From the NCBI GenBank assembly GCA_945870465.1, contig CAMBSS010000013.1, positions 1-43,415 of the forward strand: a stretch of 43,415 nt of DNA, given 5' to 3'. A program made the position numbers and the translations under genes. The notes under the pieces are model-generated. The model saw only the letters and a list, made by a program, of their open reading frames with translations. It made no database searches and had not been told where the DNA came from. The DNA is from Bordetella parapertussis. GTDB lineage: Bacteria; Pseudomonadota; Gammaproteobacteria; Burkholderiales; SG8-41. Positions 7,937 to 15,859 of the stretch are shown here, piece after piece. How positions within the stretch are numbered: position 1 is the stretch's first letter; each line of letters opens with the position of its first letter.

Positions 7937-7987
7937 TCACAATGCGGAAAATTGGATCAGGGTAAATCTTCGACTGAGCGCTTTCAC
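7937..7987 (-). pseudogene. Relic of a pilin 5' end (truncated after 11 codons)
   Basis: From a GTG at 7987 the minus strand reads VKALSRRFTLI, matching the start of pilin a ([10 protein letters not shown]). It then departs at 7955 and stops at 7937-7939. The bases just upstream (the GGGTTAGCC spacer) match those before pilin a. A pilin gene once followed unit 2 as pilin a follows unit 1; all but its first ~33 nt has been lost, and the joint runs straight into the upstream region of unit 1. Confidence 0.75.
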
Positions 7988-8072
7988 AATGGCTAACCCA
8001 GCGCTGCGCTAACCAGTTATCGTGCAAATCCCCAAGTACGGCGCAATCGAATTGCGCTCAAACTGCAGTCCC

Positions 8073-8105
8073 AAAACAACAGCCCCTCGCGAGGAGGGGC
8101 TGTTG
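8073..8105 (-). terminator. Intrinsic terminator of pilin c
   Basis: CAACAGCCCCTC (8077-8088) pairs with GAGGGGCTGTTG (8094-8105) around GCGAG. TTTT follows on the minus strand. It lies 43 nt beyond the pilin c stop, the same spacing as in unit 1. Confidence 0.85.
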
Positions 8106-8148
8106 ATTGGAGCCAGAACCCTGCGTTAAAAATCCCGCAGGTTCAAAC

Positions 8149-8568
8149 TTAGTGACGGCATTCCGCCGGCACGTATTTCCAGGCGGTCGAAGTACCAGTC
8201 GTGGAGCATTCCCACGCGATACGGCCGCCAGCGCCCAGCGAAGGACGCAGTTGAACCGTAACGTCGGTACCAAGAGTAGTCGCACTGCCGATAACTATGA
8301 TGGTGCCGTTATCGGTAACGCTACCGCCGGCGACGCGTCCGCCGGTGCTGACGGTCAGACCCATGCCGGAACTCGACATGGTGCCGTCCGATGCAGATTT
8401 CTCGGCGATAGTCGTTTTGAAGCCGCTGGCCTGCAATACAATTTCCGACACTTTTGCGCGAATCGTGTAGTCCTGATACGCGGGCAGCGCGACCGCCGCC
8501 AGAATACCGATAATCGCAACGACGATCATCAGTTCGATCAGGGTAAAGCCCCGTTGAATACGCTTCAT
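8149..8568 (-). CDS. pilA: Type IV pilin, PilA-like (copy c)
   Basis: This 139-residue prepilin shares its first ~45 residues with copy b (MKRIQRG leader, assembly helix, [15 protein letters not shown]) and differs mainly in the globular region: [12 protein letters not shown] against [12 protein letters not shown], and [18 protein letters not shown] against [18 protein letters not shown]. The start has the best Shine-Dalgarno of the three (AAGGAGAT), with a sigma-54 site at 8650-8664 and its own terminator. It is probably the main expressed pilin. It is the pilin closest to the glycosyltransferase block, on the same strand. Confidence 0.93.
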   Translation of the reverse strand: MKRIQRGFTLIELMIVVAIIGILAAVALPAYQDYTIRAKVSEIVLQASGFKTTIAEKSASDGTMSSSGMGLTVSTGGRVAGGSVTDNGTIIVIGSATTLGTDVTVQLRPSLGAGGRIAWECSTTGTSTAWKYVPAECRH

Positions 8569-8961
8569 TCAGATCTCCTTAAAAAGTTACAAACGCCAAA
8601 TACAAGCAATAATTAGTTATATAAAGTAATGCTTGCCAGCGTCCTGGTCGCAAGTTCCATACCAGTGCCCTGGATTGATGCCAGAAAAGCCCGGTTATCC
8701 ACAGACTTGCGTCAGGTCGCCGGTTAGGCAGCCAAATTTCAGCGGAGCGGTGAATTTGAAGCTCTGCCGGCACTAAAATCCAATAAATTTTTCACAATGC
8801 GGAAAATTGAATCGGGAATTGACGCGTCGCAGCATCGCTGCGGCGACTGCAAACGACAAATCATGACGCTGAGCGTCAGCATCGACTCAATCCGCCCCGG
8901 CTGCTTACGCCGGGTGGTGTGCCCGCGTTTGGCAGGCGTGCAACCCGGAGATGCCGGGTTC
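8569..8961. other. Gene-free stretch upstream of pilin c and downstream of the glycosyltransferase block
   Basis: It holds the pilin c leader and sigma-54 promoter (8650-8664). Upstream of these lies a repeat-conserved region (about 8690-8809) that would be the place for an activator such as PilR. Beyond that are two GC stem-loops: CCCGGC/GCCGGG at 8896-8914 and AACCCGG/CCGGGTT at 8942-8960. The latter lies directly after the stop of the last glycosyltransferase gene and could end its transcript, although it lacks a T-run. No open frame here looks like a gene. Confidence 0.6.
8650..8664 (-). promoter_or_regulatory. Sigma-54 (-24/-12) promoter of pilin c
   Basis: The minus strand reads TGGTATGGAACTTGC, with GG and GC in the required 10-nt spacing and an intact TTGC. 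The predicted start is near 8638, with a leader of about 70 nt. It is conserved with the promoter of copy b although the bases around it differ, which supports function. Confidence 0.78.
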
Positions 8962-10512
8962 TTACCCGTGAGCGGCGTCGATTTCGCGCACCAGTTCCGT
9001 CCTGACATCTGCGACGACACCGTCCCATGCGCCAGGGTTCTGCTGACGAAACAGCCGCAGCGCCGGATACCACGGAAGATGCGCGCCGGTTTCCAGATAG
9101 CGCCACTCCGCAACGGCGGGGACCATGACCCACGCGGGCTTGCCCAGCGCTCCGGACAGGTGGACCGCAGTCGTGCACACCGTGATGACCAGATCGAGGC
9201 TCGCGATCAAAGCCGCAACGCCGTCCATCGCGGCGTCCGCCTGCGACCATTCGTGCAGCACGATGCCGTGACGCACGCGCAGGTCGGCGATTTCAGCGCC
9301 GACCGCGCCGTACTGCAGGGAAATAAAATGCGCACGCGGCAACTTCAATAACGGCAGCAGCGCGTCGAGCGCGAGTGAACGCGCCGCCTGGCCGGTGCCC
9401 GGCGTGCCGCCGCGCCACGACACGCCGACCTTGAGACCACGCCCCAGGGTGTCGAGCCGCGCGCGCCATGCCGCAACCTGCGCAGCGTCGGCAAGCAGAT
9501 AGCCGCGATGCGCGGGGAAATCCGCCTTTGACCTGCGCATTATGCGTGGCAAATCACCCATGCGAACGCGGTAATCCGGCGCGGCTTCGCCCGACCAGTC
9601 GGGCGCGCCCTCGACACGATGGCGATAGACCACGGCGGGCGGAAAGCTGCGCGCGAACAAGCGGGCCAGCCGCGGATCGCATTCGAGCACGGTGTGCCGC
9701 GCGCGCGGCAGGAGGTCCGGCAGACAGGATGCAAACATGATCTGATCGCCCAAGCCCTGTTCCGCCTGCACCAGCAGGCGTTTGCCTTCGAGCGCTTCAC
9801 CCTGCCAATGCGGGTAGGCGTATTCCTGCCAATGGTCGACCTCGGGTATGCGGGTGCGCCATGCATACTCGTCCCACCCTGCGGCGAAATTCCCCTGCTT
9901 CAGCAGGGAGAATCCGCGCTGCAAATGCGCCTCGGCGAAATTCGGGTCGAGCGCGAGCACGCGCTCGATCAATGCGGCGGCGGCTTCGCGCTCGCCGAGA
10001 TCAGTCAGCACCAGCGCCTTGTTGAAAATCGCCTCCACGTGATTCGGCGCCAGCTTGAGCGCGCGATCGAGCAGGAGCAGCGCCTCGCGCGGCACACCGC
10101 GGTCACGCAATGAAAGGCCTAGATTGGCGAGCGCGGTGAGATGTCCCGCGTCCACCGCCAGCGCGCGGCGATAGCTCTGCTCGGCGTCGGCCGCGCGTCC
10201 TTGCAGGCGATAGACATTGCCCAGCGCACTGTGCGCGTCCGCATCATTGCGCCGCGCGCACGCCGCTTCCAGCAACTCCTGCGCGCGTTCCAGGCGGCCG
10301 CTGTGCGCCGCAGCCAGCGCCAGGTAGTATGCCGCGACGAAATTATCGGGTTCCGCATCCAGCGCCGCGCTGAGATCCCGGGACGCGCCGGCGAAGTCCT
10401 GCGCGTTAAAACACGCGATGCCCGTTTCGAGCCCGGTGCCGCGCACGGCGCCCGCAGGGTTGGCTGCGGGTTTACTTGCCAGGCTTCTGAGTATCGACCA
10501 CAACATGATCAT
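8962..10512 (-). CDS. TPR-glycosyltransferase paralogue 1 (GT9-like C-terminal domain)
   Basis: This 516-residue protein starts at 10512 in the overlap TAATG with the stop of the preceding gene, a sign of translational coupling. Residues ~25-215 are about five TPRs, ending with the linker AAGWDEYAWR. The C-terminal half is GT-B like and resembles heptosyltransferase-type (GT9) enzymes: EQGLGDQIMFASC at 251-263, ECDPRLARLF near 277, VGVSWRGGT at 362-370, then TVCTTAVHLSGALG and LPWYPALRLFRQ. It is predicted to be cytoplasmic, with no signal or membrane segment. The TPRs would present a protein or glycan acceptor; donor and acceptor are unknown. It is the last gene of the minus-strand block. 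Confidence 0.85.
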   Translation of the reverse strand: MIMLWSILRSLASKPAANPAGAVRGTGLETGIACFNAQDFAGASRDLSAALDAEPDNFVAAYYLALAAAHSGRLERAQELLEAACARRNDADAHSALGNVYRLQGRAADAEQSYRRALAVDAGHLTALANLGLSLRDRGVPREALLLLDRALKLAPNHVEAIFNKALVLTDLGEREAAAALIERVLALDPNFAEAHLQRGFSLLKQGNFAAGWDEYAWRTRIPEVDHWQEYAYPHWQGEALEGKRLLVQAEQGLGDQIMFASCLPDLLPRARHTVLECDPRLARLFARSFPPAVVYRHRVEGAPDWSGEAAPDYRVRMGDLPRIMRRSKADFPAHRGYLLADAAQVAAWRARLDTLGRGLKVGVSWRGGTPGTGQAARSLALDALLPLLKLPRAHFISLQYGAVGAEIADLRVRHGIVLHEWSQADAAMDGVAALIASLDLVITVCTTAVHLSGALGKPAWVMVPAVAEWRYLETGAHLPWYPALRLFRQQNPGAWDGVVADVRTELVREIDAAHG

Positions 10513-11993
10513 TACCGCGCGTGTTGCGCGAGTTCCTGCGCGATACGCGCGACCACGGGCGCCCAGTCGCCAGCACTCTGCTGCCGGAACAAATGCACGC
10601 TGGGGTACCATGGCATCTCGTCTCCGTGCTCGAGGTAACGCCATTCCGCAGCCGCGCGCAATACGACCCATGCGGGCCTGCCGAGCGCGCCGGCCAGATG
10701 TACCAGTGCGGTCTGCACCGAAATCACCAGGTCGAGTGCCGTCACCAGCGCCGCCGTTTCATCATAGTTCTCGACGGCGTCGCGCCAGTGGTGAAGCGGG
10801 ATGCGTTGCGCGCGCGCCCATGCGGCGAGTTCGCCGGCGACGTCGCCGTGTTGCAGGCTCACGAAATGGCACCCTGCCTGCCCGAGTATCGGCAACCAGT
10901 CCGCCAGTTGCATCGAACGGCTCGCACCCTGCGTGGTCGGCGCTCCGCCCGACCATGCGATGCCGATTTTTAATCCCTGCCCCAGGGTGTCCAGACGCTG
11001 CTTCCAGTAGTCAACCCGCGCAGCATCGGCACGCAGATAGCCTACATGCGCCGGAAAATCGGCCCGCTGCTTGCGAAATTGGGCGGGCAGGCTGCCGATG
11101 GCAACCTGGCGATCGATGCCAGCCGCTTGCGCCAGCCGCGCGAGATTTGCGTCCCCTTCCTGCTGCGACACTATCGTTGCGCCCGGGAACGAACGCTGAA
11201 ACAGCTGCACCAGCTTGGGCGCACATTCGATCACGCACGTCGCGAGCTTCGGCAGCAATGCAGGCACGCAGGATGCAAACATGATCTGATCGCCTACGCC
11301 CTGCTCGGCATAAATAAGCAGTTTGCCGGATGCGAGCGGCTCACCCTGCCACTCCGCCAGCGGCAACGTACGTGGCAAGTAATTGCCGCGCGCGCGCTTG
11401 CGCGCTTCGTAGTCGGGCCATCCTGCTTCAAAACGGCCGAGCTTCAGATTGGCCAGCGCCTGATTCAGCTGCGCCTCGTGCATAGCTGGATGCGCGGCCA
11501 GCAGCTCACGGCAAATTGCCAACGCTTCTTCCGCGCGCCCCTCCTGGATGAGGATCGCGCTGAAATTGCACCGCACGTCGGGATCCGCCGGATCGAGTTC
11601 CATCGCCTTGCGGACATGCGTGGCACCTGCTTCGAATTCGCCCACCTGATGGCTGAGCACGTAGCCGAGCGTACTATGGGCGGTGGCAAAATCGGGTTGC
11701 AATGCGAGCGCCCGTTCAAGACTGGTCACCGCCTGTCCGAGTTCGCCGAGACCAAGTGCCGCCAACGCCATGTTGTAAAACGCCGGCGGAAATTGCGGGC
11801 GGAAATGCACTGCCAGTGTGAACGCATCTGCCGCGTCTTCATATTCGCCCAGCGCAAGATAACTCAGGCCGAGATTGTTGTGAGCATCCGCGTCATCGTG
11901 CCGCTCGTCAACCACCCGGTTGAAACATTCGACCGCCGCCGCAAAGTTACCCGCAGCATAAGCCGCAAGTCCGGCGTCGAACGTGGTGCGCAT
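10512..11993 (-). CDS. TPR-glycosyltransferase paralogue 2 (GT9-like)
   Basis: I choose the ATG at 11993, 7 nt after the preceding stop, giving 493 residues; a GTG at 12017 in the same frame would add eight. TPRs span residues ~5-185 (AYAAGNFAAAVECF, AHNNLGLSYLALGEYEDA and further repeats). The transferase part has EQGVGDQIMFASC at 230-242, GIAWSGG, then SVQTALVHLAGALGRP and MPWYPSVHLFRQQ. The first GTDP-like loop reads GVGD where its sisters have GLGD. It shares the gene arrangement and domain plan of its neighbours, so it probably arose by local duplication. The substrate is unknown. Confidence 0.85.
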   Translation of the reverse strand: MRTTFDAGLAAYAAGNFAAAVECFNRVVDERHDDADAHNNLGLSYLALGEYEDAADAFTLAVHFRPQFPPAFYNMALAALGLGELGQAVTSLERALALQPDFATAHSTLGYVLSHQVGEFEAGATHVRKAMELDPADPDVRCNFSAILIQEGRAEEALAICRELLAAHPAMHEAQLNQALANLKLGRFEAGWPDYEARKRARGNYLPRTLPLAEWQGEPLASGKLLIYAEQGVGDQIMFASCVPALLPKLATCVIECAPKLVQLFQRSFPGATIVSQQEGDANLARLAQAAGIDRQVAIGSLPAQFRKQRADFPAHVGYLRADAARVDYWKQRLDTLGQGLKIGIAWSGGAPTTQGASRSMQLADWLPILGQAGCHFVSLQHGDVAGELAAWARAQRIPLHHWRDAVENYDETAALVTALDLVISVQTALVHLAGALGRPAWVVLRAAAEWRYLEHGDEMPWYPSVHLFRQQSAGDWAPVVARIAQELAQHAR

Positions 11994-12000
11994 CGCAGGA

Positions 12001-13713
12001 TCAGCTTTCACGTCCACGCGCCGCCAAGCCGGCCAACTCCGCCGCGACGCGTTCGATTACCGGCGGCCAGGTTTCGCCGCCGGCGCGATGAAAGAGACGC
12101 ATGGATGGATACCAGGGCATCGCCATTCCGCGCCGCGGATAGCGCCATTCGGGACTGTCCGGCAGCAGGGTCCACACGGCTTGCCCGAGCGCGCCCGCCA
12201 CATGCGCCACGGTATTGTCTATGCTGATGACCAGGTCGAGCGCGCCGATGATGGCCGCGAGTTCGTCGAGGTCATTGACCGCAGCGCCGAGTTGCGCGAC
12301 GGCTATGCCGGATTGAGCGCGCAAATCTTCCAGCTCGGCCGCGATATCCCCATACTGCAAAGCGCAAAACGTCGCGCCCGTGCTGCGCAGTATGGGCAAC
12401 CACTGCGGCAAGGCAGTCGAGCGCACGAACTGCCGCGAGCGCGGCGTGCCGCCGCGCCAGGCAATGCCTACCCGCAGCGCGGTCCCTGCCGCCAGTTTCC
12501 GGCGCCAAGCCCCGCTGCGCTGCGCGTCAGCCACCAGATAGCCGCCGCGCGCGGGAAAATCGGCGCGCGACCGCCGCAAATACTGTGGCAGCGACCCGAT
12601 GGCCGCCTGAAAATCCACCGGCGGCAATTTTTTCAGCCAGTGCTTGTCGTCGTTCTTGTCCGCGCCATGGACGCTCGCCTGCGGAAACGAGCGCTGGAAC
12701 AACGCCGTCAACCGTGTGTTGCATTCAATTACGCAGTGCGCGCCGGTCCGCAGCAAGTCGGGCAGGCAGGACGCAAACATGATTTCATCGCCCAGACCCT
12801 GCTCGGCATAGACCAGCAGGCGTTTGCCCGCCAGCGGCTGGCCCTGCCATTCCGGGTAGGGAAAACCGCGCGCCACCATGGCGCCGCTCGCGAAGCGCTG
12901 CGCGTACGCGCCCCAGCCGGCCGCATAGTCGTCCCGCATCAGCAGTGCGTAACTGCGATTGATGACGGCATCGGCAAATTGGGGAGACCGGGCAAGCACC
13001 GCATCGTAATGCGCAACGGCCTCGTCCAGGCGGCCGAGATCGCGCAGCGCGTGCGCAACACAAGCGCGGGTCTCGACAACATCCGGGCCGAGCGCGAGCG
13101 CGCGCTCGAAACTCTGCAGCGCCGCGGCTGGCTCGCCGGTCTCCAGCAGCAGCAGGCCCAGATTGTGATGCGCCTCCAGCCAGTTCGGTTCGAGCGCCAA
13201 AGCGGCATCGAAACTCCGCCGCGCCTCTGCATAACGGCCCGCCCGGTAAAGCGCGTAAGCGAGGCGGCCACGCGCGTCCGCGCTCGCCGGCGCGCACTCG
13301 ACGGCAGACCGGTAGCAATCGATCGCTTCGTTCAGCTCGCCGCCCGTTTTCAGCAGATTGCCCAGACCCCGCCACGCGGCGCCGTGCCGGCCGTCGCGCG
13401 CGAGCGCCTGCCGGTAGGCCGCTAGCGCCGCTTCGGCGCGTTCGAGTTTCACCAGCGTTTCGGCGAGCTCGAACGAGGCGGCGGCGAACTCCGGCGCAAA
13501 GTGGGCGGCCAGTTGGAAATAATCGGCGGCGTCTTCGAGTTTGCCCTGGTCGCGATAGGTCAGCGCCAGCTCAAAATGCGCCGCCGCGAAATCGTGCTCA
13601 AGCTCCAGCGCGCGCAGCAGGCTGCGCTCGGCGGCGGCGTACTGCGCGCGTTCGCGCAATTGCGCGCCCTGCCGGTGCAGTTCGGCAGCGGTGTTTGCGG
13701 CGGCGTCACTCAT
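12001..13713 (-). CDS. TPR-glycosyltransferase paralogue 3 (GT9-like, long TPR array)
   Basis: This 570-residue protein has about seven TPRs (residues ~10-265), more than paralogues 1 and 2. The transferase domain shows EQGLGDEIMFASC from 304, ECNTRLTALFQRSFP, SLPQYLRRSRADFPARGGYL, VGIAWRGGT and SIDNTVAHVAGALG, and it closes with MPWYPSMRLFHR. The ATG at 13713 overlaps the end of the preceding GT2-FkbM gene by 8 nt. Changing TPR number with a conserved catalytic half suggests different acceptors rather than different chemistry (inference). Confidence 0.85.
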   Translation of the reverse strand: MSDAAANTAAELHRQGAQLRERAQYAAAERSLLRALELEHDFAAAHFELALTYRDQGKLEDAADYFQLAAHFAPEFAAASFELAETLVKLERAEAALAAYRQALARDGRHGAAWRGLGNLLKTGGELNEAIDCYRSAVECAPASADARGRLAYALYRAGRYAEARRSFDAALALEPNWLEAHHNLGLLLLETGEPAAALQSFERALALGPDVVETRACVAHALRDLGRLDEAVAHYDAVLARSPQFADAVINRSYALLMRDDYAAGWGAYAQRFASGAMVARGFPYPEWQGQPLAGKRLLVYAEQGLGDEIMFASCLPDLLRTGAHCVIECNTRLTALFQRSFPQASVHGADKNDDKHWLKKLPPVDFQAAIGSLPQYLRRSRADFPARGGYLVADAQRSGAWRRKLAAGTALRVGIAWRGGTPRSRQFVRSTALPQWLPILRSTGATFCALQYGDIAAELEDLRAQSGIAVAQLGAAVNDLDELAAIIGALDLVISIDNTVAHVAGALGQAVWTLLPDSPEWRYPRRGMAMPWYPSMRLFHRAGGETWPPVIERVAAELAGLAARGRES

Positions 13714-15028
13714 CGGCGGGTTCTATCATGAAATTCACCGCGTGCACGTAATCGAAACGATGTTTGATGCGATAACGGTTCTGCTGCAGCCACGTTTCGA
13801 AGTCCGCAATCTGGTGCCGGAACACTTCGATCATGATCTTGGGCCGCGACTCGGCGATGATGCGCCGGGCGCCGGCGAGGACTGCGAGCTCCATGCCTTC
13901 GACGTCGATCTTGATGAAATCCACCGGGTGCGCAATCAAATCGTCGAGCGGCGCCGATTTAACCACGCCGGCTACGGCGGGCACCAATCGGCTCGCGCCG
14001 ATATTGTTGTCGCTCGTACGCACGAGGTCGTAAGTTGCAACCCGATCTGAAGCCCCGATGCCAAGCAACGAGAGATCGGCGTTGGTTACAGCATTTTCCG
14101 CGAGGTTCCAGCGCAGCAGCGCAATGGCAGCGGGATTGGGCTCAAGTACCGTGATGCTGCGCGGTCGCATGAACCGCGCATAGTAGACGACGTGGTTGCC
14201 GACATAAGCGCCCACTTCGACAATTGCGGCGTCCGCCGCAACCCAGCTTTCGACAAAAGCAAGTTCGCCGTGCTCGAAAAACCGCCCCTTGAGAAAACTG
14301 CGCTGGATCAGGTCGAACGGGTTGGTAACGTAAAACCGGAGCTTTTCCCCGCGCAGCGTAAACTCCGCATGGAAATCCAGCCCGCTGCATTTCTCGCAGA
14401 TGATGCGTTCGACCGCCATGCGCCAGTCGCGATTGGTCGCTGCGCGCGGGCCGCCCGCATACGTATCGCGGCGGTTGAAAAAAAACGGCCGCCCGATCTT
14501 GACGCAATTGAATTGCGACCACATCCGCAGGTAGTAGTCGAAGTCCTCGCCCGCATCGAGCTGCGGGTCGAAAGGCGTGGCCAGCGCCGCCGCGGTCTTC
14601 ACGAAATGCCCGATCTGCAGCGTGATAAACGGATCGTTGCCGAGGAGCTGATCGATACGCGTGATTTCCAGCAATTGGTCCGGGCGCAGGACGCCATGCT
14701 CCTCGTCCGCGGCAAGCTCATGGATCGCGCCCCATATCGCATCATGGCGGTGCAGCTCGTGCGTTACGTTGGCGAACGCCTGCGCGCACAGCACGTCGTC
14801 CGCATCGAGGAAGAATATCCAGTCGGCACCTGCGTCTTGCGCCTGCCGCACGCCCTGGTTGCGTGCCGCCGAGCGCCCCAGCTTGCCTTGCGTATCATCG
14901 ATCTTGATGAAAAGAATATCGGAAAACGGCCCTTGCGCCGTGGCGAAGGCATGATTGACCGAATCTTCGGCGTCCAGTGCGTACCATTCATGGCCGGGAC
15001 CGACCGGGGTGACGACGGCGCATTTCAT
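13706..15028 (-). CDS. Fusion of GT2-like glycosyltransferase and FkbM-type methyltransferase
   Basis: The 440-residue product has two parts. Residues 1-~230 resemble a family 2 glycosyltransferase, with GRSAARNQGV at 51-60 and the DXD-type metal motif DADD at 75-78. Residues ~255-440 are an FkbM methyltransferase: the SAM-binding loop VEVGAYVGNH, LEPNPAAIALLRWNL, and the FIKIDVEGMELAVLAGA motif. One polypeptide could thus add a sugar and then methylate a glycan hydroxyl, a step that often caps glycans. It is predicted to be cytoplasmic. The start is 51 nt after the previous gene. Confidence 0.85.
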   Translation of the reverse strand: MKCAVVTPVGPGHEWYALDAEDSVNHAFATAQGPFSDILFIKIDDTQGKLGRSAARNQGVRQAQDAGADWIFFLDADDVLCAQAFANVTHELHRHDAIWGAIHELAADEEHGVLRPDQLLEITRIDQLLGNDPFITLQIGHFVKTAAALATPFDPQLDAGEDFDYYLRMWSQFNCVKIGRPFFFNRRDTYAGGPRAATNRDWRMAVERIICEKCSGLDFHAEFTLRGEKLRFYVTNPFDLIQRSFLKGRFFEHGELAFVESWVAADAAIVEVGAYVGNHVVYYARFMRPRSITVLEPNPAAIALLRWNLAENAVTNADLSLLGIGASDRVATYDLVRTSDNNIGASRLVPAVAGVVKSAPLDDLIAHPVDFIKIDVEGMELAVLAGARRIIAESRPKIMIEVFRHQIADFETWLQQNRYRIKHRFDYVHAVNFMIEPADE

Positions 15029-15079
15029 TGGATCACGCGAACCATGAACGCCCCTGCCGGTTACAAGCCGCTGAATCCA

Positions 15080-15859
15080 TCACATTCGGTCCGGATGAAA
15101 ATACCAGTCATCGCCCTTGGAGAAGATTTCAAACTCCCGCCGGAAACCATTGGACTCCAGCAAGCGCTGAATGGACTCGCGCGCGTCAGGCTTGAAATTG
15201 TGCTCTACCGTGATCACGCGGACCTGGTACTTCGCAAAATCGAAAGTCTCGAGGATATCGAATTCGCTGCCCTCGGTGTCGACGGACAGATAGTCGATCG
15301 ATGCGGGCGCGCCGTGCTCCGCCAGCAAATCATTCAGGGACACGGTATCGACCATGAATGTTTCTGCGTCAACCAGGCGGGACTCGGCGTGCATATCATT
15401 CCCGGCAAAGCTTTTAAGCGACGACAATTCCGGATACCGGTTGGCGGCCAGGAATTCAAGCTGCTTGCCCGACTCCCGCCACACGCACCGATAGTCGACA
15501 GCAGCGTTTCTGTTCGCGCGCAGCGGGTCGCGCCAGCCGGGGAAAGGTTCGGCAAGAATACCGCGCCACCCGAGGTTTTTCTCGAGGTGATGGGTGTTGC
15601 TCAGAAACACGCCGTCAGCAGCGCCGAACTCGACGAAAAACCCGTTTTTTCTGTCGGCCAGTTTATAAGTGACATACAGGTCCTGCAGCAGGTGGGCCTT
15701 CGATTGCGGAAATCGCGTCAGACAGTGCGCGAGTAAACCGAGCGCGTCATGATTGACGGCAGCCCGCTCCTGGACGCCGTGATGCGCCAACAGGTAGTCC
15801 CACAGATAGATCAGTCCGGTTTCAGTGTAAATACTCGGCAGATGGTGCTTTTTTTTCAA
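15080..15859 (-). CDS. FkbM family SAM-dependent methyltransferase
   Basis: This 259-residue protein has the SAM-binding loop VEFGAADGVFLSNT (about residue 75), acidic strand end AEPFP, and IDYLSVDTEGSEFDIL, the FkbM signature that ends in a Glu-Gly pair. FkbM enzymes O-methylate sugars or polyketides. The frame opens with TTG at 15859, overlapping the preceding stop as TTGA, with no nearby in-frame ATG; the non-standard start probably relies on coupling to the upstream gene. A nearby AGGGG may serve as a weak ribosome-binding site. Confidence 0.82.
   Translation of the reverse strand: MKKKHHLPSIYTETGLIYLWDYLLAHHGVQERAAVNHDALGLLAHCLTRFPQSKAHLLQDLYVTYKLADRKNGFFVEFGAADGVFLSNTHHLEKNLGWRGILAEPFPGWRDPLRANRNAAVDYRCVWRESGKQLEFLAANRYPELSSLKSFAGNDMHAESRLVDAETFMVDTVSLNDLLAEHGAPASIDYLSVDTEGSEFDILETFDFAKYQVRVITVEHNFKPDARESIQRLLESNGFRREFEIFSKGDDWYFHPDRM

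Larger units (their letters stand above)
7168..7954 (-). repeat. Pilin duplication unit 1 (promoter, pilin b, terminator)
   Basis: This block is closely similar to 7991-8809 over its length. Both hold, in minus-strand order, an upstream region with a sigma-54 site, a pilin gene, a GC-rich terminator and a spacer ending in GGGTTAGCC. Many stretches of tens of bases are identical; the upstream part and the variable centre of the pilin differ more. This is a tandem gene duplication with period about 823-855 bp and provides substrate for homologous recombination. Confidence 0.85.
7991..8809 (-). repeat. Pilin duplication unit 2 (promoter, pilin c, terminator)
   Basis: This is the second copy of the block at 7168-7954. 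It carries pilin c, a sigma-54 site at 8650-8664 and a terminator at 8077-8105. Its upstream end (about 8690-8809, including the GCGGAAAATTG end) matches unit 1 to 7954, beyond which the two diverge. That sets the outer edge of the duplication. Confidence 0.85.

Noticed and set aside
7168..8809. CRISPR array or insertion sequence to explain the repeats
   Set aside because: The repeats are two ~800-bp gene units, not short spaced repeats, and contain no transposase.
14192..15736. Plus-strand open frame of 514 codons across the GT2-FkbM and FkbM genes
   Set aside because: It runs opposite two genes with clear catalytic motifs and spans their junction; no recognisable domain of its own.
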